The notes below the pieces were generated by a model. The model ran no database searches, was not told where the DNA came from, and was given only the letters and a program-made list of their open reading frames with translations. The position numbers were made by a program, and so were the translations under genes. DNA of 64,000 nucleotides, taken from contig NZ_QGDO01000002.1 of assembly GCF_003149185.1 (NCBI RefSeq), forward strand, positions 434,001-498,000, in the 5' to 3' direction. Shown piece by piece: positions 7,816 to 18,138 of this stretch (position 1 is its first letter; every line of letters begins with the position of its first letter). Source of the DNA: Sediminitomix flava. Its GTDB lineage: Bacteria; Bacteroidota; Bacteroidia; Cytophagales; Flammeovirgaceae.

Positions 7816-10026
7816 TTATTTGAAAGTCCAAGATTCCCATTCACCCTCTATTTCAGGACTAATATTAGTCTGAGGAACCTGCTTTTTGTTGTTAATCATA
7901 AATGACTTCACACCTACAGTCTCCGTCAAGTAATCCGACAGTTCTTTATAAGAAATCTCACCTTTTGTCTCTTGAAATTTATCCATCAAGAAATAAGTGA
8001 AAAGTCCATGTCTTTTTTCTTTATATGGCAAACTTGACTGATCACCGCTACTTGCTGTAAATACAATCAAATTCTTTGTTATATCCTGTTCCTTTGGCGT
8101 TACTTTAAATCCTCTTGAGGCTAAAAGTCCTGTCTCACGAGCACCTCCACTAAAACATGCATCAATGAACGCCGTTGCTCTCTTTGTATTGTGAACAGTC
8201 AATTGTTCATATAAATAATCAAGTTTTATAGCCGAAAACTCTAAATCTGTTGCAGAACCATCTACTGGAATTAAATATGGTTCTTTCGTTTTTTCATCAG
8301 GGAAACCATGACCTGCATAATAGAAAAAGATTTCAGCTTTTCCCTCCAACATTTCCGACACTCCAACCAATTTCTTGACAGCTTTCATCATTTCGATGTA
8401 ACGAGCATCTTTTAAGAAGATCATGTTTTCTTGAGGAACACCCAAATGAGCTAATGCAAAATCATAAAAGCTTTGAGCATCATTATGAGCAAATGGCACA
8501 TCTGACTCAGCCTCTAATCCTGTTTGATAAGCATGATAGTTTTCATTCCCGATCACCAGTGCAAAACGGTATGGATTTGTTGGCATTGTAGAATCATACT
8601 CAAATGTAAATGCAGGCCCTACATTCACTACTTCTAATTGATTCTTACTTGTAGCAACTTCTTCAGTTAGTGAAATTTCTTCAACTGTTGCAATCACCGT
8701 TTCCTCTACCAAAACAGGTTTTACGTAATTAATTTTAGGACTTGCTAGCTCTGTTTCTCCAACTGCATTAGTTGCTATAACCTGATATAAATTCTCACCT
8801 TCGCTCAATAATAGACTCTTTTTCCCTGTAAAAACAAAAGAGTTTTCTTCTTCAGAAATATCGTTTTTAATATCATTCCAGCTCTCTTTATAAAGAATTT
8901 TTCCATTTTTCTTGATGAAGATTTTATCGATCCACATTTCTGATGCCACTTCATACTCTAAGGAGAACATCTCAGTCGCTGTAGTTGAGTCTTTTTGGGT
9001 AAATGAAACTGAAGGAGCTTTGATTAAGCGATTTTTTAATCTTTCTGCAATCTCTATACTTTGCTGATCTAGATTCATATCTAAAACATCCCAAACATTT
9101 ACTTTAGGAGAGAATAGTACAGCACTAGCAAATTGATTGGCATTTGGAGCAAAATCAACGGCTAAAATATAATCTTTCTGTTTTTCGGATTTGAAAACAA
9201 TACACCCTGTTTCGATTTCCATTAAAACTAAATAGCCATCATGTGAGCCACTTAACAGATAACGACTGTCTTTGCTGATTGCAAAAGTTTGTACCCAGTT
9301 TTTATGAATACGGTAAGCATTTACCAAATCATGATCATGTGAGCTATAAACATTAATCAGTTTATCGTCACCTCCACTGAGAATATGTTGTCCATTAGGA
9401 CTAAAAGCAACTTTTCTAATCCAACCATTGTGAGCCTTAAACTTAGCTTTAAGGAAGTTTCTTTCAATATCCCATTTATATAATATTCCTTTTGAGTCTC
9501 CCGCAATAATGGAAGAACCCACAGGATGAAATGCTACAGAGTTTACTTGTCCAATTGCATCTGTAAAGGAAGTCAATGGAGTAGTTTCTCCCAATTTCCA
9601 AACTTTTACAGACTTGTCTTTAGAAGCACTTACAATGAATTCACTTTTAGGATCTATATCAATTGATGTCACATCATGTTTATGACTTTTTAAAACATAC
9701 TCAATTGTTGAGTTTTCTAAATTATATACCGTAATACGAGCATCTTTCCCTGCAGAAACTAAGTATTTCCCATCAGGGGAAAATTTCACTGATAGCGGTG
9801 TACCTTTCAACTTATATTCAAAAAGTTTCTCACCTAACTTAGTGTCTGTTACAACGATTTTATTATCAAAAATTGCTGAAGCAAGCATTTTTCCATCAGG
9901 ACTATAAGCTAAACTTGTAGCCATTTCACCTTTCACAGAAATAAATTGCTTCAGATTCACTTCTTGAGCACTCAATTTTAATGCTCCGAAGACTAGTGCA
10001 AAAAATAATATACTTATTTGTTTCAT
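7816..10026 (-). CDS. Exported WD40-repeat protein with C-terminal caspase (peptidase C14) domain
   Basis: 736 residues. A signal peptide (ISILFFALVFGALKLSAQ) is followed by WD40 repeats over about residues 25-320 (for example LAYSPDGKMLASAIFDNKI, VKFSPDGKYLVSAGKDARI, IDIDPKSEFIVSASKDKSV), a beta-rich middle part, and a caspase-like domain from about residue 485 (YRFALVIGNENYHAY). The catalytic pair is intact: His in FYYAGHGFPDE (about 572) and Cys in FIDACFSGGARETG (about 623). The family cleaves peptides after basic or acidic residues; here the protease would act outside the cytoplasm. It lies 1 base after the barrel gene and 8 bases before the two-TM gene, so it is almost certainly co-transcribed with both. 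Target unknown. Confidence 0.88.
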   Translation of the reverse strand: MKQISILFFALVFGALKLSAQEVNLKQFISVKGEMATSLAYSPDGKMLASAIFDNKIVVTDTKLGEKLFEYKLKGTPLSVKFSPDGKYLVSAGKDARITVYNLENSTIEYVLKSHKHDVTSIDIDPKSEFIVSASKDKSVKVWKLGETTPLTSFTDAIGQVNSVAFHPVGSSIIAGDSKGILYKWDIERNFLKAKFKAHNGWIRKVAFSPNGQHILSGGDDKLINVYSSHDHDLVNAYRIHKNWVQTFAISKDSRYLLSGSHDGYLVLMEIETGCIVFKSEKQKDYILAVDFAPNANQFASAVLFSPKVNVWDVLDMNLDQQSIEIAERLKNRLIKAPSVSFTQKDSTTATEMFSLEYEVASEMWIDKIFIKKNGKILYKESWNDIKNDISEEENSFVFTGKKSLLLSEGENLYQVIATNAVGETELASPKINYVKPVLVEETVIATVEEISLTEEVATSKNQLEVVNVGPAFTFEYDSTMPTNPYRFALVIGNENYHAYQTGLEAESDVPFAHNDAQSFYDFALAHLGVPQENMIFLKDARYIEMMKAVKKLVGVSEMLEGKAEIFFYYAGHGFPDEKTKEPYLIPVDGSATDLEFSAIKLDYLYEQLTVHNTKRATAFIDACFSGGARETGLLASRGFKVTPKEQDITKNLIVFTASSGDQSSLPYKEKRHGLFTYFLMDKFQETKGEISYKELSDYLTETVGVKSFMINNKKQVPQTNISPEIEGEWESWTFK

Positions 10027-10027
10027 A

Positions 10028-10669
10028 TTACAACGATTTCGATTTTAGGATACTAATTCTAGCTCCAATTTGAACTTGAGGCATAGCATACCACCCAAAC
10101 GCATATCCTCCTTGCACAAATGCCCCGAAATTATTTGTAAATGTATAATCTAATCCTAAACCAGGATAAATACTCAGATTAATCACACTATCATCCTCTT
10201 CCAAGGATAACGGTTGAGTAATTTCTTCACCCTCTCTTGAAAACTCTGAAGTATTTGTAAAAAGGTAATTTATATTCAACTGAGCTTCACTAAACATATA
10301 AAACCTTAGTTTACTTCTAGGGTTGAAATATAGTTTAGGAGAAAAACCTATATCAATAGTGTGATACTCAGCTTTTTCTTTTTCGATAAAATCAAAACCA
10401 CCTAACTGGTATTTATTTTCATAAGCCTTGGTCATTAGAGTTGATCTCACGATTGTTTCTAAAGACCATGAAGGATGATTATTATACTGAACTCCAATAC
10501 TAAAACCACTAGCTACTTCATCTAAAGGAATATCTGTATTCCCCAACATCGATGAGTTTTGCATATGATTATAAGACACATTCAGTGAAAGTTTATTTTG
10601 GAATTGAGCTTGCACTTGAAAACAAGCCGTTATCATTAAAAAACTTAAGATTCCAATTACTTTTTTCAT
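10028..10669 (-). CDS. Outer-membrane beta-barrel protein
   Basis: 213 residues; signal peptide (VIGILSFLMITACFQVQAQF), then repeated amphipathic strands with aromatic belts (LSLNVSYNHMQ, GFSIGVQYNNHPSW, GLGLDYTFTNNFGAFVQGGYAFGW) typical of an 8-strand OmpA-like or outer-membrane-beta-brl barrel. The stop is one base from the ATG of the WD40-caspase gene, and the giant T9SS protein ends 41 bases upstream, which argues for one transcript. A role as surface anchor or partner of the giant protein is inference only. Confidence 0.75.
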   Translation of the reverse strand: MKKVIGILSFLMITACFQVQAQFQNKLSLNVSYNHMQNSSMLGNTDIPLDEVASGFSIGVQYNNHPSWSLETIVRSTLMTKAYENKYQLGGFDFIEKEKAEYHTIDIGFSPKLYFNPRSKLRFYMFSEAQLNINYLFTNTSEFSREGEEITQPLSLEEDDSVINLSIYPGLGLDYTFTNNFGAFVQGGYAFGWYAMPQVQIGARISILKSKSL

Positions 10670-10710
10670 GATATCTGTAAAAAATTCTTGTTCTAAAATT
10701 AAAAAATGCT

Positions 10711-13700
10711 CTACTCAATAATCAGTCTAACATTTAAAGCCTCTGCTTCAGTAACAATAGACAGAATATACATTCCTTTTATTAAACCGTTAGTACTTAC
10801 CTCGACCTTCGCATCACTAAAAGTACCAAAATCTCTTGCCACTCCTCCATTCAAGTCTAATAACCTTAAATGATATTCTCCCAATTCATCTTCTAATTCA
10901 AATGTAAATTTATCTTGAGTTGGGTTCGGGTAAATATCCACAGCTGTTTCAGCCCAACTTCCTCTTCTTGAAAGTGATGAACTACTGATAAACACAGGAT
11001 TAGATGTAATTGAATAAGGAACTCCTTTTCCAGAATTTAAAATAGCTTCTACCACATAAATTCGTTCATTTATTTTAGGGCTCTCATCAATGAAAGAATC
11101 TAAAAAGTTGGCTGGCTTTGTCCCGATTTCTTTTAAGTCAGCATAAGTACTTCCTCGAAGAATTCGATAAAATTGGAGATGGTCGCTATTAAGTAGCTTA
11201 GCAAAGCTCAATACAATATTACCATTTACATCTTTATAGTAAGACAAGAAAATACTACGATTTTCATCGCTTATTTCAGATTCTAAACCACAATCATCAA
11301 TTACCGAAATAGCATATGAATAGCCTTCATCACCAAATGGATCAGCATCTTGATCTATAAATTCAGAATTATCACTATGCGCTACACTTCCAATTTTTTC
11401 AAAAGCACCTAAACCTTTTTTCCTATAAATGTTGTAAGAAGCGATTCTTTGACCTTCCGGTTTACTCCAAAAGACTTTATTTTTATTTAGCTCTAAGTCG
11501 ACTGTAACGCCTTCTAAAATTTGATCATTATATGTTGCGTATTTTTCAACTTTAAAATAGTCTATTCCACATTGATCATCTTTTGAAACTTGTACTTTGT
11601 AATCAGCAAATGTATGTGCTGTAATACTTTGAGAAGTACTCCAAAATTTCCAAACAGGATCCGTTTCAGTTTTGATATACCAAGAATAACTATCATAGCC
11701 ACTTCCTGCATCTAAAGTAGTTTGAGGAGATTCATTTGCACAATAAATTGCAGCTCCTTGTACTGAAATTGCGAAATTTGGAATTGGATCAGCAACACCT
11801 ACTTCATAAGTCTCTTCATAAGTACAATCTACTCTAGAATCAATAACAACTAACTTATATTGCCCCGGTGATAGGTCACTCAAATTAGAGTCGTAATACT
11901 TTACATTATTCTGATCTTCCCAATAAAAAGTAACACCACTAGGTATTGCACTTGTAATCCTTAAAGAACCAACACTCTGATCACAGGTTGCATTCTGAAC
12001 ATCTACCTCTACCCCTACAAAATCAGCATCTATATCAAATGAAGTCGTAAATGTACTATCCACCGCATCAGTGATCGATACATTATAAGTTCCAACTTCA
12101 AGATCAACTAATGTTGTATTAGAACTAGTAAAGCTATTAGGTCCTGTCACACTTACTACAAAAGGTGAAACACCATTATAAATAGAGATTTCAGCACTAA
12201 AAAGATCTTCTTCACTACATCCTTGAGGAGAAACACTAACCGTAGCAGCTAATTCTTGAACTGCTCCACCTAACTCATGCTCATAAGCTCCAATATCAGG
12301 ATTTGTCCCCGCTGGCATTGGGCGAGAATTTCCTACCAAATCATATGGTGTCATATAATCAGTAGAGCCAGCTCCAATAGCAGGAGATTCTGGAGAAAGA
12401 GTGAAATCTCCGTTTTCTGGGTCTGTGAAGAGGGGATCTGAGTTTATGTTTGTTGAGCCGTAATCTCCATTTTGGTTTTCATACCAAGTATTTTCAAATA
12501 TTGAGTATAATACGTTTGCAGCTGAAGGTGCGAATGATACGTCTTCTTCATGCCCAAAAATAATAGAATTAGAGATATGTGATTTATCTACGTTAAAGTT
12601 TACAGGAGAAAGATGGACAGCTCTTTGAAACTGGTTATTGGTAATTGTTGAATGTGTAATTTTTGAATCATTTAAAAAGTCCGCCCAGAAAAGAATATTC
12701 CTTTGAGTTGAAGAAGGTATATTTACATTATTACAGATTACTGAATTTTCTATGTTATAAAAGGTGTTTGTTAATCTGAAAATTGATTCATCACAAAAAT
12801 TATTTTTAATAATTGTATTATGTAAATGAAAATTACTGTTTTCTAATTTAAATAGACTACTTTCATAAGAGTTCTCTGTAAGTAAATAATTATTATAAAA
12901 TGTCACCCCATCAATATAAATATCACCGCCATAGACATTAAACAGAGTTTTAAAATTTGTGATACTTAAGGTCTTCATCTTTAATATTCTGTAATCAGAG
13001 TGACTTGATATCGATATTAAATCATTTTGACTATTACCATTTAAAATAGTATTCTCACTTCCAGAGATTATTAAATTGTTCAGTACATCTATTTTTTCAA
13101 TATAAAATTCACCTGAACTTATAATAATTTCAGAACATTCATTAGTTATACTCATCTGAACAGCTTTCTCTAAAGAAGCGAATGGATGGTATTCACTCCC
13201 ATCATTACTATCATTACCATCAGTAGCAACATAGATCTTAGGAACTGTACCATAAGCTACATAATCAATACTATCTTCTAATACTTGATCTCCGACTGAA
13301 GCTGTCAAGTAATATGTACCATCTTCAATATCACCAACCAAATTCTGTTCTGAAGAAGTAAAGCTATTTGGGCCTGTCCATGAGTAAGAAACGTTACCAC
13401 TTGCATTTACTACTTCTGAAGAAATTACGATTGTATTATCATCTATATTACAATTAGCAAGTTGAGTTATTACAAGTCCTAATTTTGGACCACCTGATTC
13501 ATGTTCATAAGCTCCAATATCTGGGTTTGTCCCTACTGGCATTGGACGAAGATTTCCCTCCAAGTCAAGAGGAATCATATAATCTAGAGAACCAGCTCCA
13601 ATGGCGGGGGATTCAGCAGAAAGAGTAAAGTCTCCATTTTCGGTGTTTGCGAAGAAAGGGGATAAATAAGATAAACCTTTATCATCTGTTAACTTGTCAC

Positions 13701-16700
13701 AACCAATACAATTTTTGATTATACTATTATTAACAACGAGTTCATCGGAAAATTCTTTAAAAGCAATATCAATACTAACTTCTGCCCCATATAGAATTGA
13801 GTTGAATACTTTAAAATTAGAGGTCGGTACTTGATCCAAGAATTGATGATCAAAATAAAGCTCTGTCTCAGCTAAAGGATTGTAAATAGTGCAATTAATA
13901 ATTTCGGTTACCTCTTTTTCTCTTAGGGAAATAATTGTTTTATTCTCTGGGAATTCACGTTCAATAAAGCTATTATTTACAATTTTACAATTAATCAATC
14001 TAAACAATCCTTTACCTCCAGCCTCTATCAAAGGTGAAAACGAGTTATTTTCTTCAATAATTGTATTATGAAATGTAACATTTGATCTAAAAAACGAAAA
14101 CAATCCAGAAACATTATATTCTGCATTAGATGGTACACAATTAGTCACCCTTACATTTTCAAATTGAATATTATTATAGTGAACTCTTACAACTGTCCCA
14201 AAGTATTTTACTGTAACACCCCTTATCAAATAACTATTACCTTTACTATTGTCGGAGTTAATTAAAAAAATATCTCCTAAATTTTGTGCATGAATTTCAA
14301 CATTTCCGTTAGATGACAGTATAAAACTTTTATCAACCAATAGTGTCGAAGTCTCATAAACACCTTCACTAAGAATTATTTCAACACATTCATTTCCTTG
14401 TAATTCTAATGCTTTTTCTATTGATGCTAAAGGACTATCTTCACTCCCATCATTATTATCATCTCCATCAGTAGCCACATAAATTTTAGGTACAGTACCA
14501 TATGCTACATAATCAATACTATCTTCTATTACTTGATCTCCAACTGAAGCAGTCAAGTAATATTCACCATCTTCTATATCACCAACCAAATTTTGTTCTG
14601 AAGAAGTGAAGTTATTTGGACCTGTCCATGAGTAAGAAACACTACCACTTGCGTTTACCACTTCTGAAGAAACTACGATTGTATTTTCATCAATATTACA
14701 ATTGGCAGGTTGAGTGATTGTAAGCCCTAATTCTGGACCACCTGATTCATGCTCATAAGCTCCAATATCAGGATTTGTACCCGCTGGCATAGGACGAGGA
14801 TTTCCAGCCAAATCATATGGTAGCATATATTCAGTAGATCCAGCTCCTATGGCTGGGGATACAGCAGAAAGGGTGAAATCTCCATTTTCGGGGTCTGTGA
14901 AGAGAGGGGAAGAAGAAAGATTGTGATTACCATAATCATCTAATATTGATGACAACTCAACACTACCAATCAGCGAATTATTGACCTCCATGAAATTTGA
15001 TAACGCACTTATATCTACTTCATCCTCATTATAAATTATCGAATTACCTATAAATACTGATTCACCAGGGTTAGAGTATGAATGATATACTCCATTGTTA
15101 GTTGCCACGTTATTCTGTGTAATAGTGGTATGAATAATTTTTGACCCTAATTGTGGTACGGCGAAGTAAATGATACCTCCTTCATCTGATCTATTATTTG
15201 TAAATAAGCTATTATAAATTTGAGTTTTTGTATTTAAAGTAAAAAAAGTGTGACTTCTAGAGTTATTCTCAGTAAACTTGCTATTAGATATTGTTAGATT
15301 ACCTCCTTGAATGTTGATTACATAATAGAAACAACACTCTGAACTACTGTATGAATAATAATTATCTAAAAATTCACAACTATCGATTAATATATTAGGG
15401 GTTGGGTCTGAAGTTGAGGAGTATAAAACTGTTGAAACATTTTTGATTGTTAAATTTTTTAAGGTGAGGCTCACATTTCCTACAGAAAACATATACCAAT
15501 TTTCATTACCATCTAAAATCACTTCCCCAATTCCTGTAATGATTAAATTGTTAGATAGGTACATTTTACTTTCTAAATACACACCTTCATCAATAATTAT
15601 TTCAGTACACTCATTTCCTTGAATTTCTAGTGCTTTTCCCAATGAAGCTAAAGGATTGTCTTCACTCCCATTATTATTATCATCACCATCAGTAGCAACA
15701 TAAATTTTTGGTACAGTACCATACGCCACATAATCAATACTATTTTGAACTATAAGCTCCTCTAGAGTTACAGTTAGATTGTAAGTCCCATCTTCAATAT
15801 TTCCCACTAAGTTTTGTTCTGAAGAAGTGAAATCGTTTGGTCCAGTCCATGAATAGCTTGGAGTACCTGAAGAATGAGAAACCTGAGTTGATATCACTTC
15901 GGTATCACTATCAATAGCACATAAAGCAGGTTGGATAAGAGTGACTTCTAGATAAGGTGTATCTTTAGCTAATAAATTTTCATAAGCTCCCATATCAGGA
16001 CTTGTTCCTTCGGGAAGTGGACGAGTATTTCCTAAGATGTCAGAAGTAAGTGTTGAAGTACTACCAGCTTCCATCGCAGGGGAGTCTGAAAGCAGACTAT
16101 AATCTCCTGTTGATGGAGATTTAAATTTTGGGTCTTCATTTATATTCCCTTCTCCTGGCCATAAATCATTAAAAACCTCTCTATCATAACCCAATATAGC
16201 ATTTCCAATGATAGAGTTACTTACATAAAATTGTCCAAGTTTGTCAAGATGGAAGTCAATATTTAGAGTATCTGCATTGTCATCAATACTAAAGTTATCA
16301 TAAACAATACAATTATTGATAGATACTTCACTGAATGGGTCTAAATAATATACCCCCCCTCCAAAAGGTCCGGGAGCAACAGATGTATTATGTGATATAG
16401 TAACATGTTCAAATGTACCTTCGATGTTTTCATTTAGATAGACACCTGCACCAAATCCATAACTGTCATTACTTGAAATTAATGTATTCTCTATGTTAAA
16501 GCTAGAGTTTTTAATAGTTATACCTCCTCCAAATTTATTATTTGAAATGATTGAGTTTTTTATATCAAGGTTGATACCGTCTATATATACCCCAGTACTA
16601 TTATCAATTATTTTTAGATATTTCAATTCAACATTGTAAACACCAGAAGATGCAGAGTAAATATGTAATCCTATACCTCCTTCTCCTTGAGATTTCTTTG

Positions 16701-17883
16701 AATTTGATATTGTAATTTTTTCTAGATGAATATTAGCATCTCTTAGTTGAACGATACCATCTGATGTGTTGGATCCATCAATAACCACACTATCTCCTTC
16801 TCCCTGAATATGAATATCCTTATCGATATACAATTCTTCATAATACACACCATTTGCTACACTGATTTTTTCGGTTATATCATTGGCTAGACTAATAGCT
16901 GTAGTTATCGAGTTTATTGGATCGTCTTGTGTACCGACTCCGGAACCTGAACCTGATTTTGAAACGTAGATTATTGATGGTACTTCTGCAGGTTCATCCA
17001 ATTCATTTTCAACAGCACCTATATCTGCAGAAACTGAACTATCATAAGTTCTTTCAGCTCCAAAAATATCTTTAGCGATACCTAAACTAAAATTTTGAGC
17101 TAGCCCTATTGCTGGTGAGAAACTCGAAAGACTAAATGTATCAGTAAGAAGTGGGTCTATGTAATGACTACTCGAGTAATTCGTATCTGTATTCTGAAGA
17201 ATACAATTATTGAATTCACCTAAAATTGAAGTGGAAGTCCCATTATTATAAACTATAGAGTTATAAAATGTAAGGTTATTACTATCTAAACCATGATCTC
17301 CATTACTAGCTAACGTGCTATGTATAAATGATGGTGTACCCGTATTTGTTTCATACTTTACAGCTTGAGCGTTATCGGCTATGATACAGTTAAATACTTT
17401 TAAAGAGGAATTCCCTGCTCGTTTTATCGTTATAGCACCTTGTCCAAACTGTTTCATGACACAGTTTCCAATTTCTGGGCTAGCATCACCCTCTACTTCA
17501 AAGGCAACTCCTGTATCTTGACCACCTCCTTCTAGTGTAAAACCTATGAATTTAGCATCAGAGCTTTCATCCATATCAAAAGTCACTAAAGATTTATAAA
17601 CATTTGAAGGCTTCAAAGTTGTTTCTAAAACGCCACTCTGAGACTCGATGGTTACATTTTTCCCCTTGTATTCAATATTTTCAGTGTAAGTTCCTGAGAG
17701 AACAATGATTTCATCTCCTGACGAGGAAACATCGATCGCAGTTTGAATACTAAATAACGCACTAGATTCTGTATCTCCAGCATTTGAATCGCTTCCTAGC
17801 GTGGAAACATACCAAGTTTGTTGTGCTTGTGAGTAAGTATTAATTGAGAATAAAAATACTGTTAGTATTAAAAAAAATCTCAT
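10711..17883 (-). CDS. Giant modular beta-helix surface protein with T9SS C-terminal sorting domain
   Basis: 2390 residues from the ATG at 17883, which gives a clean signal peptide (MRFFLILTVFLFSINTYSQA); the frame is open to a TTG at 17916 but that start is worse. The protein is built of five right-handed beta-helix modules (DUF1565/Pbeta-helix type), each starting near IYVATDGDD-x-N-x-GSE (or IYVSKSGSGSG) and ending in SPAIGAGS followed by PDIGAYEHE. Modules are joined by SprB/PKD-like segments (SYSWTGPN-x-FTSSEQNLVGDIEDG). After about residue 1880 come two further SprB-like segments, an FN3-like region (about 2120-2230) and a T9SS type A sorting domain (about 2310-2390: VDIYPNPTQDKFTFEL and GMYILSIVTEAEALNVRLIIE). 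It should be exported by Sec, then by T9SS to the surface. Adhesin or polysaccharide-binding role is likely; no lyase active site was recognised. First gene of the putative operon. Confidence 0.88.
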   Translation of the reverse strand: MRFFLILTVFLFSINTYSQAQQTWYVSTLGSDSNAGDTESSALFSIQTAIDVSSSGDEIIVLSGTYTENIEYKGKNVTIESQSGVLETTLKPSNVYKSLVTFDMDESSDAKFIGFTLEGGGQDTGVAFEVEGDASPEIGNCVMKQFGQGAITIKRAGNSSLKVFNCIIADNAQAVKYETNTGTPSFIHSTLASNGDHGLDSNNLTFYNSIVYNNGTSTSILGEFNNCILQNTDTNYSSSHYIDPLLTDTFSLSSFSPAIGLAQNFSLGIAKDIFGAERTYDSSVSADIGAVENELDEPAEVPSIIYVSKSGSGSGVGTQDDPINSITTAISLANDITEKISVANGVYYEELYIDKDIHIQGEGDSVVIDGSNTSDGIVQLRDANIHLEKITISNSKKSQGEGGIGLHIYSASSGVYNVELKYLKIIDNSTGVYIDGINLDIKNSIISNNKFGGGITIKNSSFNIENTLISSNDSYGFGAGVYLNENIEGTFEHVTISHNTSVAPGPFGGGVYYLDPFSEVSINNCIVYDNFSIDDNADTLNIDFHLDKLGQFYVSNSIIGNAILGYDREVFNDLWPGEGNINEDPKFKSPSTGDYSLLSDSPAMEAGSTSTLTSDILGNTRPLPEGTSPDMGAYENLLAKDTPYLEVTLIQPALCAIDSDTEVISTQVSHSSGTPSYSWTGPNDFTSSEQNLVGNIEDGTYNLTVTLEELIVQNSIDYVAYGTVPKIYVATDGDDNNNGSEDNPLASLGKALEIQGNECTEIIIDEGVYLESKMYLSNNLIITGIGEVILDGNENWYMFSVGNVSLTLKNLTIKNVSTVLYSSTSDPTPNILIDSCEFLDNYYSYSSSECCFYYVINIQGGNLTISNSKFTENNSRSHTFFTLNTKTQIYNSLFTNNRSDEGGIIYFAVPQLGSKIIHTTITQNNVATNNGVYHSYSNPGESVFIGNSIIYNEDEVDISALSNFMEVNNSLIGSVELSSILDDYGNHNLSSSPLFTDPENGDFTLSAVSPAIGAGSTEYMLPYDLAGNPRPMPAGTNPDIGAYEHESGGPELGLTITQPANCNIDENTIVVSSEVVNASGSVSYSWTGPNNFTSSEQNLVGDIEDGEYYLTASVGDQVIEDSIDYVAYGTVPKIYVATDGDDNNDGSEDSPLASIEKALELQGNECVEIILSEGVYETSTLLVDKSFILSSNGNVEIHAQNLGDIFLINSDNSKGNSYLIRGVTVKYFGTVVRVHYNNIQFENVRVTNCVPSNAEYNVSGLFSFFRSNVTFHNTIIEENNSFSPLIEAGGKGLFRLINCKIVNNSFIEREFPENKTIISLREKEVTEIINCTIYNPLAETELYFDHQFLDQVPTSNFKVFNSILYGAEVSIDIAFKEFSDELVVNNSIIKNCIGCDKLTDDKGLSYLSPFFANTENGDFTLSAESPAIGAGSLDYMIPLDLEGNLRPMPVGTNPDIGAYEHESGGPKLGLVITQLANCNIDDNTIVISSEVVNASGNVSYSWTGPNSFTSSEQNLVGDIEDGTYYLTASVGDQVLEDSIDYVAYGTVPKIYVATDGNDSNDGSEYHPFASLEKAVQMSITNECSEIIISSGEFYIEKIDVLNNLIISGSENTILNGNSQNDLISISSHSDYRILKMKTLSITNFKTLFNVYGGDIYIDGVTFYNNYLLTENSYESSLFKLENSNFHLHNTIIKNNFCDESIFRLTNTFYNIENSVICNNVNIPSSTQRNILFWADFLNDSKITHSTITNNQFQRAVHLSPVNFNVDKSHISNSIIFGHEEDVSFAPSAANVLYSIFENTWYENQNGDYGSTNINSDPLFTDPENGDFTLSPESPAIGAGSTDYMTPYDLVGNSRPMPAGTNPDIGAYEHELGGAVQELAATVSVSPQGCSEEDLFSAEISIYNGVSPFVVSVTGPNSFTSSNTTLVDLEVGTYNVSITDAVDSTFTTSFDIDADFVGVEVDVQNATCDQSVGSLRITSAIPSGVTFYWEDQNNVKYYDSNLSDLSPGQYKLVVIDSRVDCTYEETYEVGVADPIPNFAISVQGAAIYCANESPQTTLDAGSGYDSYSWYIKTETDPVWKFWSTSQSITAHTFADYKVQVSKDDQCGIDYFKVEKYATYNDQILEGVTVDLELNKNKVFWSKPEGQRIASYNIYRKKGLGAFEKIGSVAHSDNSEFIDQDADPFGDEGYSYAISVIDDCGLESEISDENRSIFLSYYKDVNGNIVLSFAKLLNSDHLQFYRILRGSTYADLKEIGTKPANFLDSFIDESPKINERIYVVEAILNSGKGVPYSITSNPVFISSSSLSRRGSWAETAVDIYPNPTQDKFTFELEDELGEYHLRLLDLNGGVARDFGTFSDAKVEVSTNGLIKGMYILSIVTEAEALNVRLIIE
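13195..15900 (-). repeat. DNA-level repeats within the giant gene
   Basis: Three long near-copies at about 13195-13560, 14445-14815 and 15660-15900 encode the module junction (GTVPKIYVATDG, EDSIDYVAYG, WTGPN-x-FTSSEQNLVG). The first two keep whole stretches of identical nucleotides, which indicates recent duplication or gene conversion; the third is more diverged. The beta-helix bodies between them differ strongly. Confidence 0.8.
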
Positions 17884-17929
17884 AATTATTATTCTATAGC
17901 TAAGCTTATTTATCAAAAAAATAGATGTA

Positions 17930-17937
17930 CAAATCTA
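17930..17937 (-). promoter_or_regulatory. Putative -7 promoter box of the giant-protein operon
   Basis: TAGATTTG on the minus strand matches TAnnTTTG, 47 bases upstream of the ATG at 17883. No convincing -33 box. Confidence 0.4.
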
Positions 17938-17998
17938 AGGCTTTTTATACAGAATAATTAACAGTTGAGTGTTAAAACAAAAAGTTTGATAAAAAAAT

Positions 17999-18030
17999 AA
18001 CCTCCTATGTTACACTGCAACATGGAGGTT
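17999..18030 (-). terminator. Terminator after the gene at 18139-18738
   Basis: AACCTCC(t)ATGTT pairs with AACATGGAGGTT (one bulge); on the minus strand the stem is followed by ATTTTTTTATC. It lies about 110 bases after the stop codon. Confidence 0.75.
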
Positions 18031-18138
18031 CCTTTCTTTGATTCGTTGTCGAATCTGCTCTGTTTCAATCATTGTTAGTTAAGTTCTATTCTTCACAATT
18101 TCATTTCCTAGTTCAAAGAATAGATACTTGGTCTGGAT

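Noticed and set aside
12000-17000. CRISPR-like array from the many spaced repeats in the giant gene
   Set aside because: Repeat units are hundreds of bases long, in frame and translate to protein modules.
18010-18072. 20-residue frame MIETEQIRQRIKERNLHVAV, similar in style to the start of a small HTH repressor
   Set aside because: Stops inside a terminator hairpin and is far too short; no continuation in any frame. Possibly chance.
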